Shown one piece after another: positions 34,381 to 43,348 of a stretch of DNA of 64,000 nucleotides. Positions within the stretch are counted from its first letter, which is position 1, and each line of letters opens with the position of its first letter. Origin of the DNA: Streptomyces roseirectus (lineage in GTDB: Bacteria; Actinomycetota; Actinomycetes; Streptomycetales; Streptomycetaceae); NCBI RefSeq assembly GCF_014489635.1, contig NZ_CP060828.1:8482001-8546000 (forward strand), written 5' to 3'. The position numbers and the translations under genes are program-made. The notes beneath the pieces were generated by a model, which ran no database searches, was not told the origin of the DNA, and saw only the letters and a program-made list of their open reading frames with translations.

Positions 34381-34713
34381 TCACGTGTGGTCCGACGGGA
34401 GGAGGAAGGCTGTGGCGAAGCGGTGCATCAGAGTGCGTTGGTGATGGTGCTCCCTGACCTCCCGGAGGCCGGTGATGACGGGAGCGGGGGCCTGGAACTC
34501 CAGGAGGGCGGCCGTGGTGCCGGAGTCGATGAGCAGGAGGGCGCGGACGTCGCCCGCAGGGGTGGTGTGAAGGGCGAGGAGGTGATGGGCATGGGGCGCG
34601 GCGGCCCGGAGTTGGGCGGTGTCGCACCAACGGGAGAGCTTGGCGGCGTCGAACTCGTAGAGGGCACCGGGCCGGGGGGCCTGGGGAGCGGACACGGACG
34701 TGAGTGTGGACAT
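34381..34713 (-). CDS. Hypothetical protein downstream of orphan response regulator
   Basis: 110 residues, unrecognised. A low-complexity N-terminus leads into LYEFDAAKLSRWCDTAQLRAA and HHLLALHTTPAGDVRALLLIDSGTTAALLEF, which predicts a small mixed alpha/beta domain; a His cluster (REHHHQRTLMHRF) is near the end. It begins 35 bases after the response-regulator stop and is probably co-transcribed, so it may be an accessory of that regulator. Confidence 0.65.
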   Translation of the reverse strand: MSTLTSVSAPQAPRPGALYEFDAAKLSRWCDTAQLRAAAPHAHHLLALHTTPAGDVRALLLIDSGTTAALLEFQAPAPVITGLREVREHHHQRTLMHRFATAFLLPSDHT

Positions 34714-34748
34714 CGTCTTCCCTGTGCGTCGTGAGAAAGCGGCCGGCA

Positions 34749-35351
34749 TCAGATCCAGCCCTGTCGTTCCGCGATGCGGATGGCGTCCACGAGACCCCGC
34801 GCATCGAGCTTGCCGACCACCGCCGAGAGCCGGTTGCGAGCCGTACCGACGCCGAGGAAAAGGCCCGCGGCGATCTCCTGCGCGGTCGCCCCGCCCGCCG
34901 CGAGCCGCAACGCCTGCGCCTCCCGGACGGTCAACGGCGTGTACGGCCAGGGGACGTCGGCGAGCCGGCGGGGCTCGACCGCGCGCGCCCCGGACGCGAC
35001 CTCGAGGGCGGCGCGGGCGAGTTGCCGCCCCGACACGCTCTTGAGGACGTACCCGGACACCCCCGCGTCGAGGGCCTGCCGCATCCGGCCGGGACGGTCG
35101 AGGAACGTCAGCGCGATGGTCCGGCACGCGGGCGCGCGCGAGGCCGGCTCTCTGGCGAGCGTGAGGCCGTCCATGCCGGGCGCGTCCATGTCGAGCAGGG
35201 CGACGTCCGGCGCGGCCGACTCGATCGCGTCGAGCGCCTGCGCCTCGTCGCCCGCCTGGGCCCTGACCTCGATGCCGAGTTCGCCGTCGAGGAGCGCGAC
35301 CAGACCCGCCCGCACGACCTCCATGTCCTCGACGACCAGGACCCCGATCAC
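34749..35351 (-). CDS. LuxR-family response regulator (orphan, DesR-like)
   Basis: 200 residues. Receiver domain with VVEDME, likely phosphorylation site Asp54 (ALLDMDAPGMDG), and GYVLKS; C-terminal LuxR HTH (LTVREAQALRLAAGGATAQEIA, GTARNRLSAVVGKLDARGLVDAIRIAERQGWI). The C-terminal DAIRIA-xRQGW(I/L) ending matches that of the AmfR-like protein at 45809, so both are in the DesR/RamR-like subfamily. GTG start. No kinase gene is adjacent; the 110-residue protein gene follows. Confidence 0.9.
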   Translation of the reverse strand: MIGVLVVEDMEVVRAGLVALLDGELGIEVRAQAGDEAQALDAIESAAPDVALLDMDAPGMDGLTLAREPASRAPACRTIALTFLDRPGRMRQALDAGVSGYVLKSVSGRQLARAALEVASGARAVEPRRLADVPWPYTPLTVREAQALRLAAGGATAQEIAAGLFLGVGTARNRLSAVVGKLDARGLVDAIRIAERQGWI

Positions 35352-35771
35352 GTCCCCGTTCCCCCGCCCGAACCCACGAACGCACCTCCCTGCGACCCGC
35401 TCCGACCAGGGGCGACGCGTGCTGCCGGGCCCCGGTGCCCTGCTCGGTCATCGTCCCCCGGGCACGGCGCGAACGACTATGGGGGCCGACACCCATTCGG
35501 CGCCGGGCGGGGTTTCGGACGAACGGGGAGGGAAAAGCGGGGGAGTTGGCACGGCTGGACCCTGAGGGCGAGTTGGCGCGGCGGGACCCTGAACGGGCGC
35601 CGGCCCCGATCGCCGGGTGCCGCCCCCGCCGGGCCCCACTCGCCGGCCCCGCTCACCGGGCTCAGTTCGTCGGGTCCCGTCCGCCGGGCCCCGTCCACCA
35701 GCCCCACCCGCCATGCTCAGTCCGCCAGGATCAGCCCGCCGGTTCCCGCCGGCCCGCCCCGCCCGCCGTGC
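35352..35771. other. 420-base intergenic region with low-complexity repeats
   Basis: From about 35640 to 35770 short imperfect units of the GCCGGGCCCC / CACCGGGCTCAGTCCG type recur. The part next to 35351 should carry the response-regulator promoter. No gene is supported. Confidence 0.45.
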
Positions 35772-36371
35772 TCAGTCCGCCCAGATGTCCCACCACTGCT
35801 GCGACTGGAAGTTCTTCTGCCACAGCTGGACCCGGGCCCCGTTCCCCCATACGTTCGCGTCCCGGTCCAGGACGATGTTCCCGCCGCCGTAGAAGCGGGC
35901 GTTGTAGATGGCCCGGTCGCCCACCGGATGGGACCAGCTCTGCTGCGTCGTGTTGTTGCAGTCCCAGATCTGCACCTTCGTGCCGTTCGCGCCACCGCCG
36001 TTCGTGTCGGCGTCCAGACACTTCCCGGGGAAGCGGTAGCTCTCCAGCGCCCCGTTGTTCCACAGGTACCAGCGCTGCTGGGTCGTGCCGTTGCACTGCC
36101 AGACCTGGACGATCGTGCCGTTGCCGCCGCCGTTCGCGTCGACGTCGAGACACTGGGTCGTGGGCCGGTTGGCGAAGTCGTTCGTGATGCGCACGGGCAG
36201 GTCGAGCACCCGCTTCAGCGCGGGAGCGGCCAGCCCCTGCGCGGGGGCGGTCCAGTGCACGGGCTTGGTGAAGGCGGGCGCGGACGATCCCGCGCTCGCC
36301 GTGGAGGCGCCGGCCAGGGCGGTGACGAAGGCGACGGCGGTCACCACGGCCAGACGTCCGGTGCGGGGCAT
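35772..36371 (-). CDS. Secreted ricin B-type lectin
   Basis: 199 residues: signal peptide (MPRTGRLAVVTAVAFVTALAG) and one RICIN beta-trefoil with the repeated QxW motif: CLDVDANGGGNGTIVQVWQCNGTTQQRW, then CLDADTNGGGANGTKVQIWDCN...QQSW, then a third degenerate QSQQWW repeat (shown here in parts). No catalytic domain is attached. ATG at 36371 follows AAGGAG with 6-base spacing. It probably binds cell-wall or environmental glycans. Confidence 0.9.
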   Translation of the reverse strand: MPRTGRLAVVTAVAFVTALAGASTASAGSSAPAFTKPVHWTAPAQGLAAPALKRVLDLPVRITNDFANRPTTQCLDVDANGGGNGTIVQVWQCNGTTQQRWYLWNNGALESYRFPGKCLDADTNGGGANGTKVQIWDCNNTTQQSWSHPVGDRAIYNARFYGGGNIVLDRDANVWGNGARVQLWQKNFQSQQWWDIWAD

Positions 36372-37289
36372 GTCTTCTCCTTGCTGCTCGGTGGTCGTTC
36401 CGGGAGCACGAGTCGATTGCCGTACGGAGGCCACCTCAGCACAGCCCCCCAACCCCCCGGCACACCCGAACAAGCCACACCCCACCCCACCGAGCGGAAC
36501 CCGACCCACCTTCGAGCCCCGCCCCACCCGGCGCGCCCCGGACCCGCCCGCCTTCCCGACGGTCTGCTGCTGGGCTGTTGCCCGCCTGGCCCGGCGCGAT
36601 GCCCGCCCTCAGCGCTTCCCGCCGCACCCCGGAGTCGGCTTTTCCAGCGACCGGATGCCCGGCCGCAACCTGCCCGGCCCCGCGCTATACCCGCCCCCAG
36701 CCCTCCCCGCCCTTCCCATCGCCCCCGCTGCCTCGCCGCCTCCCGCCCCGCCCGCTCCCCGGCCGGCCCCGCACCCCGCCGGCCTCCCCCCTGCCACCCT
36801 CGCCCGGCCGCAACCTGCCCGGCCCCGCGCTATACCCGCCCCCAGCTCTTCCCGTCGTCCCCGCGCCTGCCCGTGCCCCGGCCGCCCTCCAGTCCTTCCC
36901 GCTGCCCCCGCGCCTGCCCGTGCCCCGGCCGCCCTCCAGTCCTTCCCGCTGCCCCCGCGCCTGCCCGTGCCCCGGCCGCCCCCAGCTCTTCCCGTCGCCC
37001 CCGCGCCTGCCCGTGCCCCGGCCGCCCTCCAGTCCTTCCCGCTGCCCCCGCGCCTGCCCGTGCCCCGGCCGCCCCCCAGCTCTTCCCGTCGCCCCCGCGC
37101 CTGCCCGTGCCCCGGCCGCCCCCCAGTCCTTCCCGCTGCCCCCGCGCCTGCCCGTGCCCCGGCCGCCCCCAGCTCTTCCCGTCGCCCCCGCGCCCGCCCG
37201 CGCCCCGCCCGCGCCCGCACCCCGCCGGCCTCCCCCCTGCCACCCTCGCCCGGCCCCGGCGCCCCCTCCCAGGAGCCCGCGCACCCCCC
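36372..37289. other. 918-base non-coding region holding a tandem repeat array
   Basis: No gene is supported, although open frames run through it on both strands because the sequence is nearly all G/C and T-poor on one strand. It separates the lectin gene from the 3' end of the peptide-export operon and contains the array described separately. Confidence 0.6.
36661..37255. repeat. 47-bp tandem repeat array flanked by direct repeats
   Basis: Seven full copies plus a part of a 46-47-base unit beginning CGCGCCTGCCCGTGCCCCGG start at 36862, 36909, 36956, 37002, 37049, 37096 and 37143 (partial at 37189). Two unit types alternate: one continues with CAGTCCTTCCCGCTGCCCC, the other with CAGCTCTTCCCGTCGCCCC. 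A 40-base direct repeat (36661-36700 and 36806-36845) and a 39-base direct repeat (36771-36809 and 37217-37255) bracket the array. Confidence 0.95.
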
Positions 37290-40097
37290 CTACGCCAACT
37301 GCCTCCGCACCAACTCGTGCAGCCTCCCCCCGACATCCGCCAGCAACTCCGCCGGCGCCCCCTGCTGCGCGATCTTCCCGTTCTCCATGACCACCACCCG
37401 GTCCGCGTCCATGACGGTCGACAGCCGGTGGGCGATGACGAGCCGCGTCGCGTTGAGCTTGCGGGTCGACTCGATGACCACCCGCTGCGTCTCGTTGTCC
37501 AGCGCGCTGGTCGCCTCGTCGAAGAACAGGATCCGGGGCCGGCGGATCAACGCCTGGGCGATCATGAGGCGTTGGCGCTGCCCGCCGGAGATCGCCCCGG
37601 CGCCGGAGACGATGGTGTGCAGCCCCATCGGCATCCGCTTGATGTCGTCCGCGAGCCCAGCGAGTTCGGCGGCGGCCATCGCCTCCTCGGGCGTGTAGGA
37701 CTCGGTGCCGCAGATGACGTCGAGGATGGACCCGCTGAACGGCTGGGCGTGCTGGAGGACGACCCCGCACTGCCGGCGCACGGCGGACTGGTCGAGCGCG
37801 GCGAGGTCCTGCCCGTCGTACAGGACGCTCCCGGACACCGGCCGGTCGAACCCGATCAGCAGCCGCAGCAGCGTCGACTTGCCGCACCCGCTGGGCCCCA
37901 CGACCGCGACGAACTCACCGGGCCTCACCTCGAAGGAGACGTCGTCGAGGACGAGGGGACCGTCGTCGGAGTAGCGGAAGGAGAGCCGGCGCGCTTCGAG
38001 GGCCCCGGTCAGCGGCCCCGGCCGGGTCGCGGCGCCCCGCACCTCGGGCACCGCGTCGAGGACGGGCCGGATCTCCTCGAACAGCGGCAGCGCGGCGACC
38101 GCCGACACGAACGCCCCGGTCAGCGAGGTCACCGAGGTCAGCAGCATCGTCACCGACGTGTTGAAGGTGAGGAAGTCCGACGCCGACATGCTCCCGCGCG
38201 CCGGCCCCGCGAGCAGCATGAACATCAGCAGCGAGCACAGCGGCAGGTACACCGCCCCCAGCACCGTGTTGAGGTTCTTGATCCGCCCGAGCCGGTGCTG
38301 GAGCTCACGGCTGCGGGCGAACTCGGCGGCCCAGGCCGCGTACGCGTAGTTCTCGGCGGCCGCGACCCGCAGCTTCGGCAGCCCCCGCAGCGTCTGGAAC
38401 GCCTGGTTGTTGAGCTTGTTGGACAGGACGACCAGACGCCGCTGCCACCGCACCTGCCACAGCCCGAGCCCGAGGAAGGTCGCCCCGATGACGACGAGCA
38501 TCCCGATCGCGGCCAGCGCCATCGGCACGCTGTACCACAGGAGCAGCCCGAGGTTCATCGCCCCGACGGTCAGCGCCTGCGCCACGGACGGGCCGATGCC
38601 CGCCATCAGCCGCCGGATCCCGCTGATCCCCATCGCCGCGCTGGCCAGCTCACCGGTCGAGCGGGCCGCGAAGAACTGCGTGGGCAGCCGCAGCAGCCGG
38701 TCCCACACGGCGGGCTGGAGCGTCGCCTCGATCCGCCCTTCGAGCCGCAGGATCGTCAGGTTCTGCAGCAGCGTGAACGCGGCGGCGACGACACTGCTGA
38801 GCATCACCGCCAGACACACCTGGACGATGAGCCCTTCCTGCGCGCGCGGCACGTACTGCCCGAGCACCTTGCCCGTGGCGATCGGCACCAGCGCCCCGAG
38901 CGCGACCGTGACGAGCCCGCTGAGCAGCAGCATCGAGAGGTCGCCGCGCGTCCCGCGCATGCTGAACCGCAGCAGCCCCAGCGGCCCCATCGGCCGGTCG
39001 GGCAGCGGCCGGTAGAACATCACCGCGCGCGGCTCGAACTCGCTCGCGTTCGCCTTCTCGACCGGCGTCTCCCGCCCGGTCCCGGGATGGACGGCGACGT
39101 ATCCGCCGCGCCGCCACAGCAGCGCGACCGGCGCCCCGGACAGTGCCCGGTGCCCGACGAGCGGGCCGACGTCGTCGCGCCACCAGCGCCCGTCGAGCCG
39201 TACCGCCCGGACCCGGACCCGGGAGGCGAGGGCGACCTGTTCGACGGGGTCGAGCCGGTCGTTGACGGCGCCCATCCGCGCGGGCTCCGTCAGCGGGATC
39301 CCGGCGGCCCGCGCGACCAGCTTGCACGCCGCGAACGTGGCATCGGCGTCGGCGGACGTCGTCCGGCGGGCCGAGGGCTTCTTGATGGACGCGAGGAGGG
39401 TCCGGTCGGCCTGGGCGCGGACCGCCTCACCGGCCTTGATGCCGGCGGCGGCCCGCGTCTCGTGGGTGCGCTCCAACTGCTCGATCCACCGGTCGAGGGT
39501 GGTGAGCAGCCGGTACTGCTGGTCGACCATGCTCTGCCAGACCGCCGGGTCCATCAGCAGGTCGGCGGCGGCCTCCTGGCCGTAGAGGGCGCCGTACTGG
39601 ACGCTGCCGGGCGGCACCTGCATCCAGAACACGTCCTCGTCGGTGACTTCGGCGGCGCCCATCGGCGCCTGGAAGAGGATGGAGAGGCTGCGGCCGACGC
39701 CCAGGGAGAGCGCGTACTCCAGCGGGCTCGTCGTCAGCGGCGCGTACTGCGGATTGCCGTACTCGTCGTACGACCACACCTCCTGGGGCACCGGCTGGTA
39801 CAGCTCCCGCAGCCCGATCCGGTGCACCACGCAGTCCCGCACGGGCCGCGCCACCAGCGTGTGCTGGGCCCCCGCGACCGGACCGAGCAGCAGCGACCCG
39901 GTCTCCAGGCGGCCCAGGTGATGCCAGTGCCCCTCCTGCCCGGCGTCCACCGCGAACAGGTCCAGCGCGCCCGACGCGACGAGCCACAGCACCTGCGGCC
40001 CCTCCAGGTCGAGGCGCGCCGAGCCCGCGCAGTCGAACCGGACGCCCGACTGCCCGAGCGCGCCCAGGACCAGGTCGCCCTCCTCCACCGCCGTCAC
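37290..40097 (-). CDS. NHLP-type peptide export ABC transporter (permease/ATPase, second subunit)
   Basis: 935 residues. The N-terminal 350 residues are a soluble domain of the kind found in NHLM/NHLP exporters (cyclic-nucleotide-domain-like, ETGSLLLGPVAGAQHTL). A six-helix ABC membrane domain follows (about 370-650), then an ATPase with Walker A GPSGCGKST, signature ISGGQRQRLMIAQAL and Walker B ILFFDEATSALD. The GTG start overlaps the stop of the C39 transporter gene (GTGA), showing coupling. It probably forms a heterodimer with that transporter to export the processed peptide encoded at 43142. Confidence 0.92.
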   Translation of the reverse strand: MTAVEEGDLVLGALGQSGVRFDCAGSARLDLEGPQVLWLVASGALDLFAVDAGQEGHWHHLGRLETGSLLLGPVAGAQHTLVARPVRDCVVHRIGLRELYQPVPQEVWSYDEYGNPQYAPLTTSPLEYALSLGVGRSLSILFQAPMGAAEVTDEDVFWMQVPPGSVQYGALYGQEAAADLLMDPAVWQSMVDQQYRLLTTLDRWIEQLERTHETRAAAGIKAGEAVRAQADRTLLASIKKPSARRTTSADADATFAACKLVARAAGIPLTEPARMGAVNDRLDPVEQVALASRVRVRAVRLDGRWWRDDVGPLVGHRALSGAPVALLWRRGGYVAVHPGTGRETPVEKANASEFEPRAVMFYRPLPDRPMGPLGLLRFSMRGTRGDLSMLLLSGLVTVALGALVPIATGKVLGQYVPRAQEGLIVQVCLAVMLSSVVAAAFTLLQNLTILRLEGRIEATLQPAVWDRLLRLPTQFFAARSTGELASAAMGISGIRRLMAGIGPSVAQALTVGAMNLGLLLWYSVPMALAAIGMLVVIGATFLGLGLWQVRWQRRLVVLSNKLNNQAFQTLRGLPKLRVAAAENYAYAAWAAEFARSRELQHRLGRIKNLNTVLGAVYLPLCSLLMFMLLAGPARGSMSASDFLTFNTSVTMLLTSVTSLTGAFVSAVAALPLFEEIRPVLDAVPEVRGAATRPGPLTGALEARRLSFRYSDDGPLVLDDVSFEVRPGEFVAVVGPSGCGKSTLLRLLIGFDRPVSGSVLYDGQDLAALDQSAVRRQCGVVLQHAQPFSGSILDVICGTESYTPEEAMAAAELAGLADDIKRMPMGLHTIVSGAGAISGGQRQRLMIAQALIRRPRILFFDEATSALDNETQRVVIESTRKLNATRLVIAHRLSTVMDADRVVVMENGKIAQQGAPAELLADVGGRLHELVRRQLA

Positions 40098-42253
40098 CGC
40101 TCCCTCACCAGCGCCGCGTACGCGCCGCCGCGCGCCACCAGTTCCTCGTGCCGTCCCCGCTCCACGATCGTGCCGTGCTGCAGGACGACGATCTCGTCGC
40201 TGTCGCGGACCGTGCTGAGCCGGTGCGCGATCACCACGCAGGCGCAGCCGCGCCGCCGCAGGTTGTCCATCACGATCAGCTCGGTCTCCGCGTCGAGCGC
40301 GCTGGTCACCTCGTCGAGGACCAGCACACTGGGCCGGCGCACCAACGCCCGCGCGATCTCCAGACGTTGCCGCTGCCCGCCGGAGAAGTTGCGGCCGTCC
40401 TGCTCGACCTTGCTGTGGATCCCGCCGGGACGCCGCATGACGACGTCGTACAGGGCGGCGTCGCGCAGCGCCTCGGTCACCGCGTCGTCCGTGATGGACG
40501 GGTCCCACAGCGCCACGTTGTCGCGCACCGACCCCTCGAACAGGAACACCTCCTGGTCGACGAAGGACACGGACGCGGCGAGCGCCCCGCGCGGAATGTC
40601 GTCCAGACGCTGCCCGTCGATCCGGATCACGCCCTCCCACGGCGTGTACAGCCCCGAGATCAGGCGGGACACCGTCGACTTGCCGCTGCCCGAACCGCCC
40701 ACCAGCGCGACCTGCTGCCCCGGACCGACGGTGAGGTCGAAACCGGACAGCAGGGGCTTGTCCAGCGGGCTGTAGCCGAAGGTGAGGTTCTGGAGTTCGA
40801 CGTGCCCGCGCAGCCGGCGAGCCGAGTCGGCGCCGCCGGGACGGTCGTACAGCGGGTCGGCGCGGAAGTTCTCCACGTCCTTCAGGCGGGCGACGTCGGC
40901 GGCGAAGTCCTGGATGCGGCCCGCGACACCGTTCAGGCGGGTCAGCGGGGCCGTGAAACGGGCGACCAGCGCCTGGAAGGCGACCAGCAGACCCACCGAC
41001 AGGTGCCCCTCGATCGCCCGCATGCCGCCGATCCACAGCAGCAGGGCGCTGTTGAGGGTCGCGAGCGTCGGCGCGACCACCCCCAGCCAGGCACTCGGCA
41101 CCCCGAGGCGCTGCTGCTCCTCGAGCGTCGTCGCGTGCTGCCCGGCCCACTTGCGGAAGTAGCCGTCCTCACCGCCGGTCGCCTTCATCGTCTCGATCAA
41201 CTGGAGCCCGGTGTAAGCGGTGTTGGTCAACCGGGCGTTGTCCGCGCGGAGTTTGGCCGTCCGGGTCGCGCGCAGCCGGATCACGACCCGCATCGCGACG
41301 ATGTTCAGCAGCGCCACCCCCACGCCCACGAAGGTGAGTTGGGGATCGTAGGTGTAGAGGAGGACGGCGTACAGGATGACGACGACCGCGTCCACGCCGG
41401 CCGACGCGAGGTCGCGGGCCAGGGTCTCGGCGACGGCGTCGTTCGACTGGAGGCGCTGGACGAGGTCGGCGGGGCTGCGCTGGGAGAAGAACGTCACCGG
41501 CAGCCGCAGCAGGTGGCGCAGGAACCGGGCGCTGGAGAGCGTCGAGGAGATGATCCGGCCGTGGTGCAGGTTGGCCTGCTGGAGCCAGGTCAGCGCGACG
41601 GTCAGCGCCACGCAGGCCGCCATGGACGTGAACAGCACGCCCAGCAGCGAGGTCTGACCCCCGATCAGGAACATGTCGATGTACTGCCGGCTCAGCGCGG
41701 GCACCGCCGCGCCGACCAGGACGAGCAGCAGGCTCGCGAGGACGGCCGCCGGGAGCGTCCCCGCCGTCCCGCGCAGCCGCGCCGGCATCGCGCCGAGCAC
41801 GCCCGCCTTGCGCCCGCCCTTCTCGAAGCCGTCGCCGGGTTCCAGGACCAGGACGACGCCGGTGAAGCTGCCGTCGAAGTCCTCCATGGGCACGAACCGG
41901 CGGCCCTTGGCGGGGTCGTTGATGAACACGCCGCGCCGGCCGAACCGGCGGCCCATGCCGTCGTAGACGACGTAGTGGTTGAACTCCCAGAACAGGATCG
42001 CCGGCGTCGGCACGCCCTCCAGGGCCGCCAGGTCCATCTGCATGCCCTTGGCGGTGAACCCGTAACTGCGGGCCGCCTTCAGGAGGTTGCTCGCGCGCGA
42101 GCCGTCACGTGAGACGCCGCACGCGATGCGCAGCTCCTCCAGCGGGACGTGGCGGCCGTGGTGCGCGAGGACCATCGACAAGGAGGCGGCGCCGCACTCG
42201 ACGGCCTCCATCTGGAGCACGGTCGGCGTCCGGACCGTCTTCACGCCGCTCAC
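40094..42253 (-). CDS. C39 peptidase-containing ABC transporter for peptide export
   Basis: 719 residues: N-terminal C39 bacteriocin-processing protease (catalytic Cys20 in MEAVECGAASLSMV, His93 in EFNHYVVYDG, Asp113 in INDPAKGRR), a transmembrane domain (about 150-450) and an ATPase (Walker A GGSGSGKST, signature NFSGGQRQRLEIARAL, Walker B VLVLDEVTSALD). It should cut the double-glycine leader and export the peptide. The GTG at 42253 overlaps the HlyD stop (GTGA); another in-frame GTG is at 42244. It overlaps the next gene by 4 bases. Confidence 0.94.
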   Translation of the reverse strand: MSGVKTVRTPTVLQMEAVECGAASLSMVLAHHGRHVPLEELRIACGVSRDGSRASNLLKAARSYGFTAKGMQMDLAALEGVPTPAILFWEFNHYVVYDGMGRRFGRRGVFINDPAKGRRFVPMEDFDGSFTGVVLVLEPGDGFEKGGRKAGVLGAMPARLRGTAGTLPAAVLASLLLVLVGAAVPALSRQYIDMFLIGGQTSLLGVLFTSMAACVALTVALTWLQQANLHHGRIISSTLSSARFLRHLLRLPVTFFSQRSPADLVQRLQSNDAVAETLARDLASAGVDAVVVILYAVLLYTYDPQLTFVGVGVALLNIVAMRVVIRLRATRTAKLRADNARLTNTAYTGLQLIETMKATGGEDGYFRKWAGQHATTLEEQQRLGVPSAWLGVVAPTLATLNSALLLWIGGMRAIEGHLSVGLLVAFQALVARFTAPLTRLNGVAGRIQDFAADVARLKDVENFRADPLYDRPGGADSARRLRGHVELQNLTFGYSPLDKPLLSGFDLTVGPGQQVALVGGSGSGKSTVSRLISGLYTPWEGVIRIDGQRLDDIPRGALAASVSFVDQEVFLFEGSVRDNVALWDPSITDDAVTEALRDAALYDVVMRRPGGIHSKVEQDGRNFSGGQRQRLEIARALVRRPSVLVLDEVTSALDAETELIVMDNLRRRGCACVVIAHRLSTVRDSDEIVVLQHGTIVERGRHEELVARGGAYAALVRER

Positions 42254-43053
42254 GGCAGCAGCCAGTCGACGGGCCGCTGATCGGCCAGCTTGATCGAACC
42301 GCTCGCGAACGTCATCGAGTCGAGCGTGAACGGCGGCCCCTCGGCGGACGACCACCGGTACCCGCTCTTGGTCTTCGCCGTGTCGAGCTTCACCAGCACC
42401 GCCACCGGACGCCCCTTGCTGGTGAACTGCTCGCCGAGCTGGCTGTCCCCGAGGAACGCGGCGATCTGCTGCGCCGACTGCGCCGCGCGGTCCACCGACT
42501 TCACATGGCCGCGCAGCACCCCGTACCGCTGCGTGGGGACCGTCTGGACGGTCAGGTCGACGGCGGCGTCCTCGGGGATCGCGGCGGCGTTCTCGGCGGG
42601 GACGTACACGGTCGCGTACAAGGGGTCCTTGGGGCTCGCGACCTTCTCGACGGCGGCGACGTTCGCGCCGGTCCCGATGATCTGGCCGATCGTCGCGGCG
42701 AGCGCGGTGAGACGGCCGGCGGCGACGGTGCGGACGACCGTGTCGCCCTGGGCGGTGCGCACCTTCAACAGGGGCGCGTTCGCGGGAAGTTGCTGGCCCT
42801 CCTCGGCGAGGACGGCGGTGACCTGCCCGGCGGCCGGGCTCTGCAGGATGTAGCTGCCCTCGCCGTGGGTGAGGACGGCGGGCGCGCTCACCGTGGAGGC
42901 GACCGAACCGGTGACCGCCCACACGGACCCGGCACCGATCGCGACGACCGTCACCGCCAGCACCAGCCAGCCCTGCGGACGCGCGAAACGCACCGGGAGA
43001 TCGAGGTCTTCCGGCGACTGGAGCTTGCTCAGGGCCTGCCTGCGGAACTGCAT
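42250..43053 (-). CDS. HlyD-like secretion adaptor (NHLP system)
   Basis: 267 residues. One N-terminal transmembrane helix (about 29-50, GWLVLAVTVVAIGAGSVWAV), then lipoyl/barrel-sandwich halves (SYILQSPAAGQVTAVLAEEGQ and VVRTVAAGRLTALAATIGQIIG) and a beta-barrel domain. It is the membrane-fusion-type partner of the two ABC transporters and sits between them and the precursor gene. It starts 88 bases after the precursor stop, past a strong hairpin, and overlaps the C39 transporter start. Confidence 0.92.
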   Translation of the reverse strand: MQFRRQALSKLQSPEDLDLPVRFARPQGWLVLAVTVVAIGAGSVWAVTGSVASTVSAPAVLTHGEGSYILQSPAAGQVTAVLAEEGQQLPANAPLLKVRTAQGDTVVRTVAAGRLTALAATIGQIIGTGANVAAVEKVASPKDPLYATVYVPAENAAAIPEDAAVDLTVQTVPTQRYGVLRGHVKSVDRAAQSAQQIAAFLGDSQLGEQFTSKGRPVAVLVKLDTAKTKSGYRWSSAEGPPFTLDSMTFASGSIKLADQRPVDWLLP

Positions 43054-43089
43054 ACGACCTTCACGGGGCTGGGGACAGAAAGCAGCGAA

Positions 43090-43122
43090 GAGCCCCGGAA
43101 CCGGGTCCCGGCTCCGGAGCTC
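43090..43122 (-). terminator. Hairpin between precursor peptide gene and exporter genes
   Basis: On the minus strand GAGCTCCGGAGCCGGG pairs with CCCGGTTCCGGGGCTC; the two mismatches are G-U pairs in RNA. It lies 20 bases after the precursor stop and before HlyD. It may cut down read-through so that the peptide is made in excess over the exporter. Confidence 0.65.
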
Positions 43123-43141
43123 AGCGACTGTGGGGCGACGG

Positions 43142-43348
43142 TCAGAGACCGGCGACCAGGTTGGTGACCGGGGCCACGCTCAGGCCGGTGACACCCTCGA
43201 CCGTGCTGACGGCCGTGTTGAGGACGCCGGAGACCGGGGCGATGTTGTCGACCAGGCCGGTGACCGTGTTGAGCGCGTTGAGGGTCAGGCCGCCGGAGAC
43301 GTTGTCGAGCTCGGCGTCGGAGATCTCAACGGTCTGGATGGAGTCCAT
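43142..43348 (-). CDS. Double-glycine leader peptide precursor (exported peptide)
   Basis: 68 residues. The leader (1-20, ending SDAELDNVSGG) matches double-glycine leaders cut by C39 proteases. The predicted 48-residue core after Gly20 has no Cys and is rich in Leu, Val, Thr and Asn, with a repeated LNTV/STVEGVTGL-like pattern (LNALNTVTGLVDNIAP, GVLNTAVSTVEGVTGL). It could be an amphipathic helix or an aggregating surface peptide. It is the first gene of the HlyD/ABC/ABC operon. No modification enzyme is present in the operon, so the product may be unmodified. AAGGGA lies about 10 bases before the ATG. Confidence 0.85.
   Translation of the reverse strand: MDSIQTVEISDAELDNVSGGLTLNALNTVTGLVDNIAPVSGVLNTAVSTVEGVTGLSVAPVTNLVAGL

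Noticed and set aside
36577..37390. Several long open frames through the 47-bp repeat array
   Set aside because: Open frames are expected in nearly A/T-free repeats; products are only Pro/Arg/Ala repeats with no start signals.
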